Shown here in pieces: positions 49,801-61,196 of a DNA stretch of 64,000 bases. This DNA is from Tridacna crocea (Eukaryota; Mollusca; Bivalvia; Cardiida; Cardiidae). Position 1 is the stretch's first letter. Each line of letters begins with the position of its first letter. Below the pieces are notes generated by a model. That model was not told the DNA's origin and did no database searches. It worked only from the letters and a program-made list of their open reading frames with translations. Made by a program: the position numbers and the translations under genes. Location of the stretch: assembly GCA_943736015.1 (NCBI GenBank), contig OX031072.1:6475501-6539500 (forward strand). The letters are read 5' to 3'.

Positions 49801-50059
49801 TTATTCGTAGAACTGATAGTAACCAGCATCTTATCCTATTCCCACCATGTTTTATTACATCTAGACACAAGCCCATTATGTGAAACAGTCCTTTAATTAA
49901 CCCTTAAAATGCTGGAACCAACTTAACTTGTTTTTGTGGACAGTGTAGATCAAGATCAGACTGCACAGGATGATCTTGGATCTACACTGTCCACTATTTT
50001 GTTACATATTCTGGCCTAAAAATACATCGGTACAGCAATAATTCAGGTATTTTTCCTAT

Positions 50060-50289
50060 TTAACCCATTACCACACAATCCCTACTTTTGACGCCCCTGA
50101 GAAAGACGCCTTTTGAAAACACTGTGGGAAAAGGAGAAAATGCTGGTAACCAGCATTTTCTCCTTTTCCAACAGTGTTTTCCACTCTTCCCAGAACAAAT
50201 TTCTTTTTTTTCAGTCACCTCTATTTTGTCGTCTGCAAATGCTTTCAATTTGGACCAGTCCAAAATTTTCTCGTGTGGTAATGAGTTAA
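50060..50289 (-). mobile_element. T1 element, complete
   Basis: 230 bp, ACTGTGGG subtype. A arm ends gtgtggtaatgagttaa. Confidence 0.9.
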
Positions 50290-50394
50290 AAATGTCTCTT
50301 GTATTAATTCAGCACTTCAAGGGTTAAGACAAAAAATGCCTTCACTTTGGGCAAGTCTAAGATTTTGCTGCTGTTTTCTGTCAATTTCCCACAA

Positions 50395-50545
50395 CAGTTG
50401 CCACACAGTCCTTACTTTTTGGCGACCCTGAGAAAGAAACCTATAGAAAATCTTGTGGGAAAAGGAGAAAATACTGGTAACCAGCATTTTCTCCTTTTCC
50501 CACAATATTTTCTAGCCTATCAATCAGAAATTTAATTTGTTGTGT
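50395..50545 (-). mobile_element. T1 element, truncated
   Basis: gccacacagtccttac B arm and palindrome. A arm lost. Confidence 0.7.
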
Positions 50546-50573
50546 CATATTTGACTCCAAGGAAAAGTGCTTC

Positions 50574-50801
50574 TTAACTCTTTACCAGACAATGATTACT
50601 TTTAATGACCTTGAGGAAGAAGCCTTTTGAAAACATTGTGGGAAAAGATAAAATGCTGGTAACCAGCATTTTATCTTTTTTCCACAAAGTTTTCTACCGT
50701 ATTAAAACAAAAATGCACCATTTAAGCCACTTTGAAATTGTTGTCTGCAGACGTTTTCAATTTGGATTGGTCTAAAAGTTTGGGGTGTGGTTACAGGTTA
50801 A
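50574..50801 (-). mobile_element. T1 element with paired arm substitution
   Basis: Stem AAAAGATAAAATGC with GCATTTTATCTTTTT, changed symmetrically. Counterpart in unit 4 at 54480-54672, where only one arm has the change. Confidence 0.85.
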
Positions 50802-50955
50802 AACTTTACCAGACAATAAAATTTTAGATGTGTCTAAAAATAAAATGTTGGCAGACAACAAAAAACATGTGACTCAAAAGTTAAAACTTGTTTTGGAATG
50901 GGAACATAACATTGCGGCAAAAGGAGAAAATGCTGGTAACCACAATGTTTTCACA
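50798..50955 (+). mobile_element. T1 element fused to SINE S2
   Basis: TTAAAACTTTACCAGAC A arm and half stem, then acaatgttttcacaatcc runs into the SINE body. The identical junction occurs at 54667-54850, so it predates that duplication step. Confidence 0.75.
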
Positions 50956-51125
50956 ATCCTGTCGCATTGACTATCATCATTCCTCAGAAAGAAATCGTCC
51001 AAGCCGGGGATCAAACTCATGACCCCATGTTCTCAAGTCCTCTACGCTACCAACTGAGATGCTGGGGCTGGGCAGTTTGAAGGTAATTGCAGTAGTGATG
51101 ACAGAGATATTGAAAATATTAAAAT
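50953..51125 (-). mobile_element. SINE S2, head half (unit 4)
   Basis: gcattgactatcatcattcc to gacagagatattg. The tRNA-like head is on the minus strand. Confidence 0.68.
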
Positions 51126-51184
51126 TTAAGTATGACAACACAGGCCACTAGAGTGCTATCTCTCATTGTTTCAAAAACAATCCT

Positions 51185-51395
51185 TTCCCCAATGATCCTG
51201 ACTTTTAACAACCCTTTGAAAGAAGCATTTTGAAAGCATTATGGGAAGAGGAGACAGTGCTGGTAATCAACATTTTTTCCTTTTTCCACAATCCTTTCAA
51301 TGCTTTCCAAGGCTAATTTCAAATTTTCAGTCACCTTTGGTTTGCCTTTTGCAAATGCTTTCAATTTGGATGGGTCTAAAATTTTGGGGTTTGAG
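51185..51395 (-). mobile_element. T1-like element, unit 4
   Basis: Counterpart of 35175. Stem aagaggagacagtgc is weak. Confidence 0.68.
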
Positions 51396-52514
51396 TTAAA
51401 ATCACAATAAAAAACAAAACAAATATGAAATACATGTATGTACTTTTATTCAAGTTAATGTTGCACATTTGAGTAGTTAAAAAGTTACTTTTGTAAAGGA
51501 TTTTTTGTACATGATGATTAAGTTATTATGAAGTTTGATGTTGCAATCCCTTTAACAAACAAATCACATGACCCTGATTAAGACAAAATTGTTCATAAAG
51601 GAGAAAATGCCTGTTACCAACAATTTCCCTTTTACCCTCAATATTTTCTGCCCTTTCAAAGATTAAGGCAATTGTCTAGAAAACAATGGGGGAAAAAGAG
51701 AATGTGCTGCATTTTCCAGCATTTACCCTTTTTCCTATAAAGGTTTCAGATATTTTGTTCAACTTGAAACACAAGATTTAAATGTACCATATTGACCTAT
51801 ACCAAACAATCCCTGACTTTTAAATCCCAGAGGAAGAAACCGTCTGAAAACTGTGTACATGTAGCTAGTAACCCTGTTGACTTGAATTTTGAGGATGTCA
51901 ATAAAACATAAGTCATGAATGGCAAACCAAAGAGCAGCTTGATTCTTACAAACAGTATCAGGGAGAAAAAAAGTTTGATAATGATTATTTTTCTGTAAAT
52001 CTGAAATTCATAAAAAACTTTTCTATGAAGTAATAATTAATTTTGCTCTATTTACAAACAATTCTAAATCCACGTACATGTATCATTTATTATATAAAGA
52101 GTATATACAATCCCTGGTGAGAATTGAAATAAAATTAAACAAAAGGATAGTTGATAAGTCTGTCTTTCCACCAATTCCACATGGGTCAAGATCTATGTTT
52201 CAAATTTTATTCAGAAGTTAATAAAACATATCTTAACCTATCCGGAATAACTTGCAATGATGTATTTTTTAAGGAAAAAAAAAAGGCTAAATCGTTTTGC
52301 TTTTTCTTTGTCTGAGTAGAAATCAACCATACAATAATTAATAGACTCAAAGATAGGACGAGCTTTCTCTATTTTACCAGGATTCATAAATACAGAAATA
52401 AAAAAATCTCTAATTTTAAATAAAAGTTCGTCAGTAAGAGTAATAAACTCTATTTAATTTATAAATAAACTGATTCGACAAATGACCCCCCCGCCTCCGG
52501 TGAGAATATTTATT

Positions 52515-53033
52515 GGTCTAAGGGAGAAAACTCTTACAGTCTTAATTTATTTTACTGTACGATTAAGCTCCCTTATTAGCTCTCACCTGCCACAAAGCAA
52601 AATGGATGAAGTGCAATGTCGTAAAAGCAACAATAAGTTTGCGATCGCTAGATAAATAAAGATGAAGGTTAAGACAGTTAACTGCTGTCCCAAAATTACC
52701 TGAATAAATCTTTATCTGACAGCATCTGCTTCGATCTGTTTAAGTAGAGGACATATCTTCAATAAACTCAAATATCGGGGTGTCTGAACATTCAATGAAC
52801 CATGGTTAGACTTGGGTCATCAAAACCCTACAGGGCTTATATTTTCGCTAGAAGCTAAATCTCTTATCCTCTGTGATCTTGATTGATTTTGTCTTTACTT
52901 ATCAAGGAATCATCGACAGTTGATGTATATTTACGACATTTGTTTGCTTTTTGGCGGGGTGGGGGGAGGGTTCAAGGGAGATTACTCGTATAAGAATAGA
53001 ATTAAAGACAGTAGGAGTTTTCTCCCGTAGACC
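52515..53033. mobile_element. TIR element K, unit 4
   Basis: 519 bp. Right terminus changed to TCTCCCGTAGACC. Confidence 0.72.
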
Positions 53034-53679
53034 ATGAAAATGTTTCGGGGGAGGGGAGCTAAATACTTTTTTGCAGGCAGAAATGAATTTCATTAAATGA
53101 TTTCTATTTCTTCATATTAATTCACCAAGAGTTTGTTTTGCATTTCAAGACTTATTATGTGTTTCTTAATCGAAGTATACCTGATCTGAGTCAATATTTG
53201 GATGAAATGCTCGACATGACACCTTGCAACAAGGCAATATATACAATATACATAAATTGTTTGACGATCACTAGAGGGGACGAAAGGTGGAATGGTGGAT
53301 AAACATGATTAAAAAGTTGATACCCGTTTCATAGTTAAATATGTAGCAAAAAAGAATCTGGTACTTACAGATTTTCGTCCGTCAAAACCAGGGGTACTGG
53401 GTCACACGAAATCCCTATGTTCATAGTGTTATATCCATAAATCATAAATAACTATAAGAATATAAAAAAAAAAAAAATATGAAGTCACACATTTTCTGTT
53501 TTATTTCTTTTGATCGTGACTTTTCAAAAAGAACATCTTTTGTAATTTCTTATACAGGAGAGTATGTGAAATTCAATCATAAGGGAGAAAACTGATATGT
53601 AATAGTTTGGTTTTTTCTTCAGATTACTCTCCCTTACACCACAAATTTTAAAGTTCAATATACAACCCCCATGACCCTT

Positions 53680-53905
53680 CTTTACCTTTACCAACTATTT
53701 TCTAGATTGTTCAAAATCTGGGCAGACAACAAATTTAAGGTCCAAATCAAGAAATCTGTCCTTTTAAGAGCTGTTACCATTGTGAAAAAAGGAGAGAAAA
53801 TGCTGGTAATCAGTTCTTTCTCCTTTTCCACAATGTTTTAATTCGAAACTGCTTTTTTCCCCAGGTCTCAAAAACTTGGGATTGTGTGATAAATGGTTAA
53901 CAATT
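53680..53905 (+). mobile_element. Old T1 element, unit 4
   Basis: Counterpart of 41628. Ends gtgtgataaatggttaa. Confidence 0.68.
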
Positions 53906-54479
53906 AACCAGATGATAAACATGTCTGTTTTGATAGCATTTGCAGTAACCAGCATTTTATCCTTTTCCCACAATATTTTCTACCCAATCAGTCAGAAATC
54001 ATCCTATTAACAAGACTTAATTTGCTGTCTGCTGATGCTTTGAATTTAATTAGTCCAGTCCAAAAATTCATTCTTTGATGAAGAGTTAAAACCCCTTCTT
54101 CTTCAGGGTTATATTGGTAGTGGAAAATTCAAGTGAAAGAAAAAATAATCACATATAAATATCAAACCCCACCTGCTAAAGCTTTCAGAAATAACCCATG
54201 CTCTGGCAAAAGGAACTTAAAGGTATCTACACTATGCATTATACCAAGCAAGTTGTCTTATAATCATGGATCCATTAAAATTTATTTTGTCTAACAACTA
54301 ATTGAATCATGAGGTAGACTGGTCCTTTGACATCCAGAAAAATTTATCAAAAGCAAAATGTGTTTACCAAGGTCAGCCTTTGTGGACCTCCCTACACATT
54401 TTGCAGCTGTATTGATGCCCTTTTGCCAATAAAAGGGTCTAGATATATGTGGCATATTTGATTCCAAGGAAAGTAAAGT

Positions 54480-54850
54480 CTTGAGGAAGAAGCCTTTTGA
54501 AAACATTGTGGGAAAAAGATAAAATGCTGGTAACCAGCATTTTCTCTTTTTTCCACAAAGTTTTCTACCCTATCCAAACAATAATGCACAATTTAAGCCA
54601 CTTTGAAATTGTTGTCTGCAAACGTTTTCAATTTAGATAAGTCTAAAATCTTGGGGTGTGGTAACAGGTTAAAGCTTTACTAGACAACAAAATTTTAGAT
54701 GTGTCTAAAAAGAAAATGTTGGCAGGACCACATGATAAATGTGACTCAAAAGTTAAAACTTGTTTTGGAAAGGGAACATAACATTGCGGAAAAAGGAGAA
54801 AATGCTGGTAACCAGTCTTTTCTCTTATTCCCACAATGTTTTCACAATCC
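54480..54850. mobile_element. Adjacent T1 pair, unit 4
   Basis: 54480-54672 (minus) and 54667-54850 (plus), copies of the pair at 50574-50955 with matching truncated junction to SINE S2. Confidence 0.75.
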
Positions 54851-55015
54851 TGTCACATTGACTATCATCATTCCTCGGAAAGAAATTTGCTGAGCTGAGG
54901 ATCAAACTCACGATCCCCTGTTCTCAAGTCCTGTACGCTACCGACTGAGATCCTGGGGCTCGGCAGTTCGAAGGTAATAGCTGAAGTAATGAGAGATATT
55001 GAAAATATTAAAATT
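54850..55015 (-). mobile_element. SINE S2, head half (unit 5)
   Basis: Complement boxes ggatcaaactca and accgactgagatcc. The A box is decayed. Confidence 0.65.
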
Positions 55016-55084
55016 TAAGCATGACAACACAGGCCACCGAAGCGCTATGAAAATATCTCATTGTTTCAAAACCAGCAATCTTAC

Positions 55085-55300
55085 TCCTTTCCCAAACAAT
55101 CCCGACTTTTAACAACCCTTTGAAAGAAGCATTTTGAAAGCATTATGGGAAAAGGAGACAATGCTGGTAATCAGCATTTTTCCTTTTTCCATAATCCTTT
55201 CAATGCTTTCCAAGGCTAATTTCAATTTTTCAGTCACCTTTGTTTTGCCTCTTGCAAATGCTTTCAATTTGGATGGGTCAAAAATTTTGGCCTTTGAGTT
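55085..55300 (-). mobile_element. T1-like element, unit 5
   Basis: Counterpart of 35175 and 51185. Ends cctttgagttaa. Confidence 0.68.
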
Positions 55301-56188
55301 AAAATCACAATAAAAACAAAAATATACAATATGTACTTTTATTCAGTTAATGTTGCACATTTGAGTAGTTAAAAAGTTACCTTTGTAAAGGATTTTTTGT
55401 ACATGATGATTAAGTTATTATAAAGTTTGATATTGCAATCCCTTTAACAAACAAATCACATGACCCTGATTAAGACAAAATTGTTGATAAAGGAGAAAAT
55501 GACTGTTACCAACAATTTCTCTTTTTCCCTCAATATTTTCTGCCCTTTCAAAGATTAATGCAATTGTCTAGAAAACATTGTGGGAAAAGGAGAATATGCT
55601 GCATTTTCTAGCATTTACCTTTTTTGTACAAAGTTTTCAGATATATGTATTTTGTTCCAGTTGATTCCTCAAAACACAAGATTTTTATGTACCATATAGC
55701 CCTTTACCAAACAATCCCTGATTTTTAAGTCCCAAAGGAAGAAGCCATCCGAAAACTTTGTGGGTAACTGGTAATAAAACTAAACAAAAGGATAGTTGAT
55801 TAGTCTGTCTTTCCACCAATTCCACTTATTTAAATGGGTCAAGATCTATGTTTCAAATTTTATTCAGAAGTTTATAAAACTTAACTTTACCTATCAGGGA
55901 TAACTCGCCATGATGTAATTTTTAAGAAAAAAAAAAAGTCTAAATCGTTTTGCTTTTTCTTTGTCTGAGTAGATCTCGAGTGTAGGAGAAATCAACCATA
56001 CAATAATTAATAGACTCAAAGATAGGACGAGCTTTCTCTATTTTCCCAGGGATCATAAATACACAAATAAAAAATCCCTAATTTTACGTAAAAGTTCTTC
56101 AGTAAGAGTGATAAACACTTTTTATTTTATAAATAAACTGATTCGGCAAATGACACCCCCCTCCCCCAAATCCGCGAGGATATTTATT

Positions 56189-56706
56189 GGTCTAAGGGAG
56201 AAAACTCTTACAGTCTTAATTTATTTTACTGTATGATTAAGCTCCCTTATTAGCTCTCACCTGCCATAAAGCAAAACAAGTAAAGTGCAATGTCGTAAAA
56301 GCAACAATAAGTTTGCTATCGCTAGATAAATAAAGATGAAATGTTTAGACAGTTGACTGCTGTCCCAGAATTACCTGAATAAATCTTTATCTGACAGCAT
56401 CGGCTTCGATCTGTTTAAGTAGAGGTTATATCTTCAATAAACTGAAATATCGGCGTATCTGAAAATTCAGTGAAACATGGTTAGACTTGGGACATCAAAA
56501 CCCTGCGGGACTTATATTTTCGCTTCAAGCTAAATCTCTTATCCACTGTGATCTTGATTGCTCTTGTCTTTATTTATCAAAGAATCATCGACAGTTGATG
56601 TATATTTACAACATTTGTCTGCTTTTTGGCTGGAGGGGGGGGTTGCAAGGGAGATTACTCGTATAAGAATAAAATCTAAGACAGTAGGAGTTTTCTCCCT
56701 TAGACC
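56189..56706. mobile_element. TIR element K, unit 5
   Basis: 518 bp. Both termini well kept. Confidence 0.72.
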
Positions 56707-57463
56707 ATGAAAATGTTTCAGGTGGGGGGGGAACTAAATACTTTTTTTAACAGGTGGAAATGAATTTAATTATATGATTTCTATTTCTTCATTTTAATTC
56801 ACCAAGAGTTTGTTTAGTGATTCAAGACTCATTATGTGTTTCTTAATCAATCTATTCCTGATCTGAGTCAATATTTAGATTAAAGGCTCGATATGACACC
56901 TTGCAGCAAGGCAATATACACAACATACACAAATTGTTTGACTATCACTAAAGTACAGGGGACGAAAGGTGGAATGGGGGATAAACATGATTAAAAAATT
57001 GATAACGGTTTCATAGTTAAATATTTAGCAAAAAGAGTCTGGGACTTACAGATTTCCGTCCGTCAAAACCAGGGGTGCTTGGTCAAACAAAATCCCTATG
57101 TTCATAGTGTTATATCCATGAAAGAGAAATAGTTATAAGAATATATGAAGTCACACATTTTCTGTTTTGTTTCTTTTGATCGTGACATTTCACTTAAGGA
57201 ATGAGATAATTTTTTTTTTTTCATGGAGGTATGAAAAAAAAAAACCTAATCACACTGTATGAAACCATTTCGTCTAACAACTGGTTGAATCATGAGGCAG
57301 ACTGGTCCTTTGACATGTATAATTATTCAACAAAAGCAAAATGTGTTTACCAAGGTCAGCCTTTGTGGACCTCCCTAGACTTTTCACAGATTTATTAAAG
57401 CCTTTTCGTCATGAGCTGAGCTTAGATATATGTGGCCTATTGGATTCCAAGGTAAAGTGCTTC

Positions 57464-57580
57464 TTAACTCTTTACCACACAATTATGACTTTTAACAACC
57501 CTGAGGAAGAAGCCTTTTGAAAACTTTGTGGGGAAAAGATAAGGAGAAAATGCTGGTAACTAGCAGTTTCACAACAGGAT
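57464..57580 (-). mobile_element. T1 element, truncated
   Basis: TTAACTCTTTACCACAC and half a palindrome (ggagaaaatgctggtaac). The rest is unrelated. Confidence 0.65.
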
Positions 57581-57599
57581 CCCTCATTAGTCAAGAAAA

Positions 57600-57940
57600 C
57601 TGTTGCACTCTGGATAACCTGACCTAGGTCTGTCTTTTGGTAATTGGGCCTAGTTGTCACATCATCTGGGGAAATTTTTCATCTTAATATATGTAGATGG
57701 TGTCCTCTTGTACCCTTTTGTCTTGTGTCACCTTATTGTTTCTGTGAATTGTGTCGACATCGACCAGCCTATTTGTCTGTGCAGTCTGATCTTAGTCTGT
57801 GTGTGCTGTATGTGCTGTTAGCTACCATATAAGATACTTATGCGTTTGATTTATCATGCGTAAATTTTTCTACGTAAAGTCTAAAAACTGATTTCAGAGC
57901 AAAGGTAAATAATTTATTCTTTTTCATACAGCAGGGTATA
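57600..57940. other. No feature recognised
   Basis: Unique-looking AT-rich sequence. A short GATC-type phrase (gtgcagtctgatcttagtct) at 57779 is the only repeat seen. Confidence 0.5.
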
Positions 57941-57942
57941 GG

Positions 57943-58172
57943 TTAACCCTTATCAAACAATCTCTGGTTTTTACGACCCTGAAATACAAGCTGGTTTGAA
58001 AAAAATTGTGGGAAAAGGAGGAAATGCTGGTAACCAGCATTTTCTCCTTTTCCCACAATTTTTTCTACCCTGCTGGACACAAATTTCATTTTTTGAGTTA
58101 AGTTTATTTTGTCGTCTGCAAGTGCTTTCAATTTGGACCTGTCTAGAATTTTGTCATTTGGTAAAGAGTTAA
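57943..58172 (-). mobile_element. T1 element, complete
   Basis: TTAACCCTTATCAAAC to gtaaagagttaa. Near-perfect palindrome. Confidence 0.88.
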
Positions 58173-58194
58173 TTCAACACCATGGGCAGACGTC

Positions 58195-58400
58195 TTTTTC
58201 CATTTGCAGCACACAGACACATATTCCGACAACCCGGAGGAAGATGACTTTAAATATGATTACTAGAACAAACACTGAGGAAAAAGGAGAAAATGGTCTC
58301 CTTATCCTACAGTGTTTTCTACTCTTTCAAAGACAAATCCCATCAACTGAGTAATATTTAATTAGGCGTCTGCAATTACTCTCAAAATGGATGAGTCTTA
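58195..58400 (-). mobile_element. T1 element, degenerate
   Basis: Stem reduced to ggagaaaatggtctcc. A arm runs into the TTAA of the next copy. Confidence 0.65.
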
Positions 58401-58627
58401 ACTCTTTACCAAATAACAAGTTTAGACTAGTACGAATTGGAAGCATTTGCAGACGAAAAAACTAATGTGATTCAAAATTTGAAATTTCTTTTCGGAAGCC
58501 TTCTAAAAACATTGTGGGTAAAGGAGAAGATGCTGGTAACCAGCATTTTCTCCTTTTCCCTCTATGTTTTCAGAAGGCTTCCTTTTCAGGGTCACAAAAA
58601 CTAGGGGTTGTTTGGGAAAGGGTTTAA
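58398..58627 (+). mobile_element. T1 element, complete
   Basis: TTAACTCTTTACCAAAT to gggaaagggtttaa. Confidence 0.86.
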
Positions 58628-58646
58628 CATTCATCATCTAATACAG

Positions 58647-58842
58647 TTAACTCTTTACCAAAAGGACTAAATTTTAGACTTGTCCAAATTAAAAGCATCA
58701 ATTTTTACAGATGACAAATTAAGTTTGTCTTACATGACTTCTCTTTTGTAGGGTAGAAAATATTGTGGGAAAAGGAGCAACTGCTGGTTACGATAATTTT
58801 CCTTTTTTTCCCAGTGTGTTTTCAAGGGCCTTCCACCCTATG
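58647..58842 (+). mobile_element. T1 element, 3'-truncated
   Basis: A arm has a small insertion (atcaatttttacagatg). The B arm ends early where the next copy starts. Confidence 0.75.
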
Positions 58843-59071
58843 ATAACTCTTTACCAAACAACAAAAGTTTCGACTTATCCAAGTTGAAAGCAATTGCAGA
58901 CAACAAATTAAATGTGACTCAAAAATTTAAACTTGACATTAGAAGAGTAGAAGACATTGTAGGAAAAGGAGAAATTGCTGGTTACCAGCAATGTCTCCCT
59001 TTCCCACAATGTCTTCAGAAGGCTACATCCTCTGGGTTGGGAAAAGCAGAGATTGTTTGATAAAGGGTTGA
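58842..59071 (+). mobile_element. T1-family element with a variant stem
   Basis: Stem AGGAGAAATTGCTGG with CCAGCAATGTCTCC, intermediate between T1 and T3 tips. Ends ataactctttacc and aaagggttga. Confidence 0.82.
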
Positions 59072-59085
59072 ATTGTAATTCATAT

Positions 59086-59301
59086 GATAACCCTTCATCA
59101 AACAATTCGTTTTTAACAACCCTGATGAAGGCTTTTGAAAACAATGTGGGAAAAGAAGAATGCAAATAAGCAGCAATTTTTTTTCTTTTCCTACATGTTC
59201 TAATATTTTAGGACAATTTCTATCAATTGAGACACAATTAGTGTCTGTAAATATTTTGAATTTGGCCCAGTCAAAAATTTGGTCACCTGGTAAAGAGTTA
59301 A
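59086..59301 (-). mobile_element. T1 element, degenerate
   Basis: ataacccttcatcaaac to gtaaagagttaa. Stem weak. Confidence 0.72.
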
Positions 59302-59351
59302 AAAAAAAAGCTGCATTTGTAATGAATTGAGCTTTTTGCAACCACACTATC

Positions 59352-59581
59352 ATAAACCCTTTGCAAAATCATCCCAGGCTTTCATGACCCTGAGAAAGAA
59401 GCCTTTGGAAAACATTGTAAGAAAAGGAGAAAATGCTGGTAACCAGCATTTTCTCTTTTTCCCCACAATGTTTTCTTGCATTTGGTAGAAAATTTAGTTA
59501 TCAAACAAGATCTAATTTGTCTTCTGCAAAATGCTTTCAATTTGGATAACTCACAGATTTCGTTGATTGGTATCGGGTTCA
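59352..59581 (-). mobile_element. T1 element
   Basis: ataaaccctttgcaaaatc to atcgggttca. Stem good. Shares its decayed end with the next copy. Confidence 0.8.
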
Positions 59582-59810
59582 AAGTCTTTACCACACAATC
59601 CCTAGTTTTAACGACCCCGAGGAAATAGCTTTTAGAAAATCTTGTTGGGAAAAGGAGAAAATGCTAGATACCAGCCTTTTATCCTTTTCCCCACAAGATT
59701 TACTACACTTTTGTAGATATTTACTATCATTTCAGCAACACTTTATATGTTGTCTGCAAATGTTTTCAAATTCAATTAATCCAAAATTTTCTGGTGCAGT
59801 AAAGGGTCAA
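59578..59810 (-). mobile_element. T1 element
   Basis: ttcaaagtctttaccacac to taaagggtcaa. Stem tip atgctagataccagc. Confidence 0.8.
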
Positions 59811-60093
59811 CAACAAATATTTTGGGCTTGACAACATAAGGAGAGATTTTACCATGTTACGCAGTGCGGTAAGAAAACAGCCATATTTACATTCTTTGAA
59901 ATTCTTGTAATTAATTCTTTGTAAATTTTACATAGTTTTTATTTTTCTCATTGTTTAATTAACCCATTATGGCTTAATGATGACTTTTTTTTGGTGGAAA
60001 AGTCAGCTTTTTAAACTATTTGTGGAAAATGGGCCATGTCACGTGTGCATTCTGCTTTATAATTCTAGGAAACCTGTTTCCTGACTCTATACT

Positions 60094-60319
60094 TCAACCT
60101 TTACCAAACAACAAAAAGTTGGACTGGTCCAAATTGAAAGTACTTGCAGGCGACAAAATAAACAGAATTCAAAAACTGAAAATTGTTTACAGCAGGGTAG
60201 AAAACATTGTGGGAAAAGGAGAAAATGCTGGTTACCAGCATTTTCTCCTTTTGCCACTATGTTTTCAAAGTTTTTATCTCAGGGTTGTAAAATCCAGGGA
60301 TTGTTTGGTAAAGGGTTAA
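60094..60319 (+). mobile_element. T1 element, complete
   Basis: tcaacctttaccaaacaac to ggtaaagggttaa. Perfect inner stem. Confidence 0.87.
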
Positions 60320-60355
60320 TTAAAACTAATTCATACTGAAAGTTTTTCTTATAAC

Positions 60356-60552
60356 TAAACCCTTTACCACACAATTCCTACTTTTAACGACCCTGAGAAA
60401 ATGGCCTTTTGAAAACATTGTGGGGAAAGGAGAAAATACTGGTAATCAGCATTTTCTCCTTTTCCCATTTATTAAAAAACTTGTAAATTGTCCAGTCTGT
60501 GGATTCCACCAATGAAGTCCAGTTTGAAATTCTGCTGTGTGGCAAAGGGTCC
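60356..60552 (-). mobile_element. T1 element, degenerate right half
   Basis: taaaccctttaccacac and stem. The A arm is barely recognisable (ctgctgtgtggcaaagggt). Confidence 0.7.
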
Positions 60553-60712
60553 AAATTCAAAGCAATTTGCAGATGCCAAAATAAATGTGACTGAATTATT
60601 AAAACATGTTGTTAGAAGGGTAGAAAACTGGTTTAGCATTTTCTCCTTTTCTCCACAATGTTTTCAGAGAGCTTCTTTCTCAGGGTCAACAAAAAAAGGG
60701 ATGATGGGTTAA
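60549..60712 (+). mobile_element. T1 element, internally deleted
   Basis: A arm gtccaaattcaaagcaat, half stem only, B arm ending gatgggttaa. Abuts a T2 element. Confidence 0.72.
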
Positions 60713-60934
60713 TTAACCTTTACTCCATAAGGCATTCCTATGGTATCTCTAATTGACCCTAAATAACAACAAGGATGAAGCTGTTTATGTGTAAATGACA
60801 CCTTTTGATAGCATAGAAAACATTGCGACAAAAGGTGAAATTGCTCGTCACGAGCAATTTCACCTTTTGCCACAATGTTTTCCAAAGGCTCCTACAAGCA
60901 ATGTGTAGAAATGAGTATCTATGGAGTAAAGTTA
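60713..60934 (-). mobile_element. T2 element, complete
   Basis: TTAACCTTTACTCCATAAG to atggagtaaagtta. Stem tip CTCGTCACGAG, paired. Confidence 0.87.
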
Positions 60935-61101
60935 TCATCCAAAGTTAAAGCATTTGTGAATGACAAATGAAGTATCGAACCTCAATTTCTGTAAGAAAAA
61001 TTAATGCTGCTACCAACATTTGCTCCTTTTTCCAAGTTTTCAAAAACCTGCTTCGATAAAGGAGTTGATAAACCATGGAATAGTTTGGTAAAAGATTAAT
61101 C
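60935..61101 (+). mobile_element. T1 element, degenerate
   Basis: A arm remnant (aaagttaaagcatttgtg) to ggtaaaagattaa. Confidence 0.6.
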
Positions 61102-61196
61102 AGAATTGTAGGATTAATGAAAAAGATTCCAAAAGAGGAAATCAGTATGTTCACAAAAGACATAAAATAGTAAAGTCACCAGCAGAAGATAACAAA

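Larger units (their letters stand above)
34776..57463 (+). repeat. Five-unit tandem segmental duplication
   Basis: The same order of landmarks recurs five times: SINE S2, a decayed T1, aaaatcacaataaaaaac, ttttgtacatgatgat, the GGTCTAAGGGAG element, and ttacagatttccgtc. Approximate units are 34776-38403, 38404-43919, 43920-50949, 50950-54849 and 54850-57463. The GGTCTAAGGGAG element starts at 35658, 40461, 46372, 52515 and 56189. Unit 1 lacks about 1 kb present in units 2-5. Unit 3 has gained several T1-T3 elements. No coding sequence was recognised in it. Confidence 0.85.
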
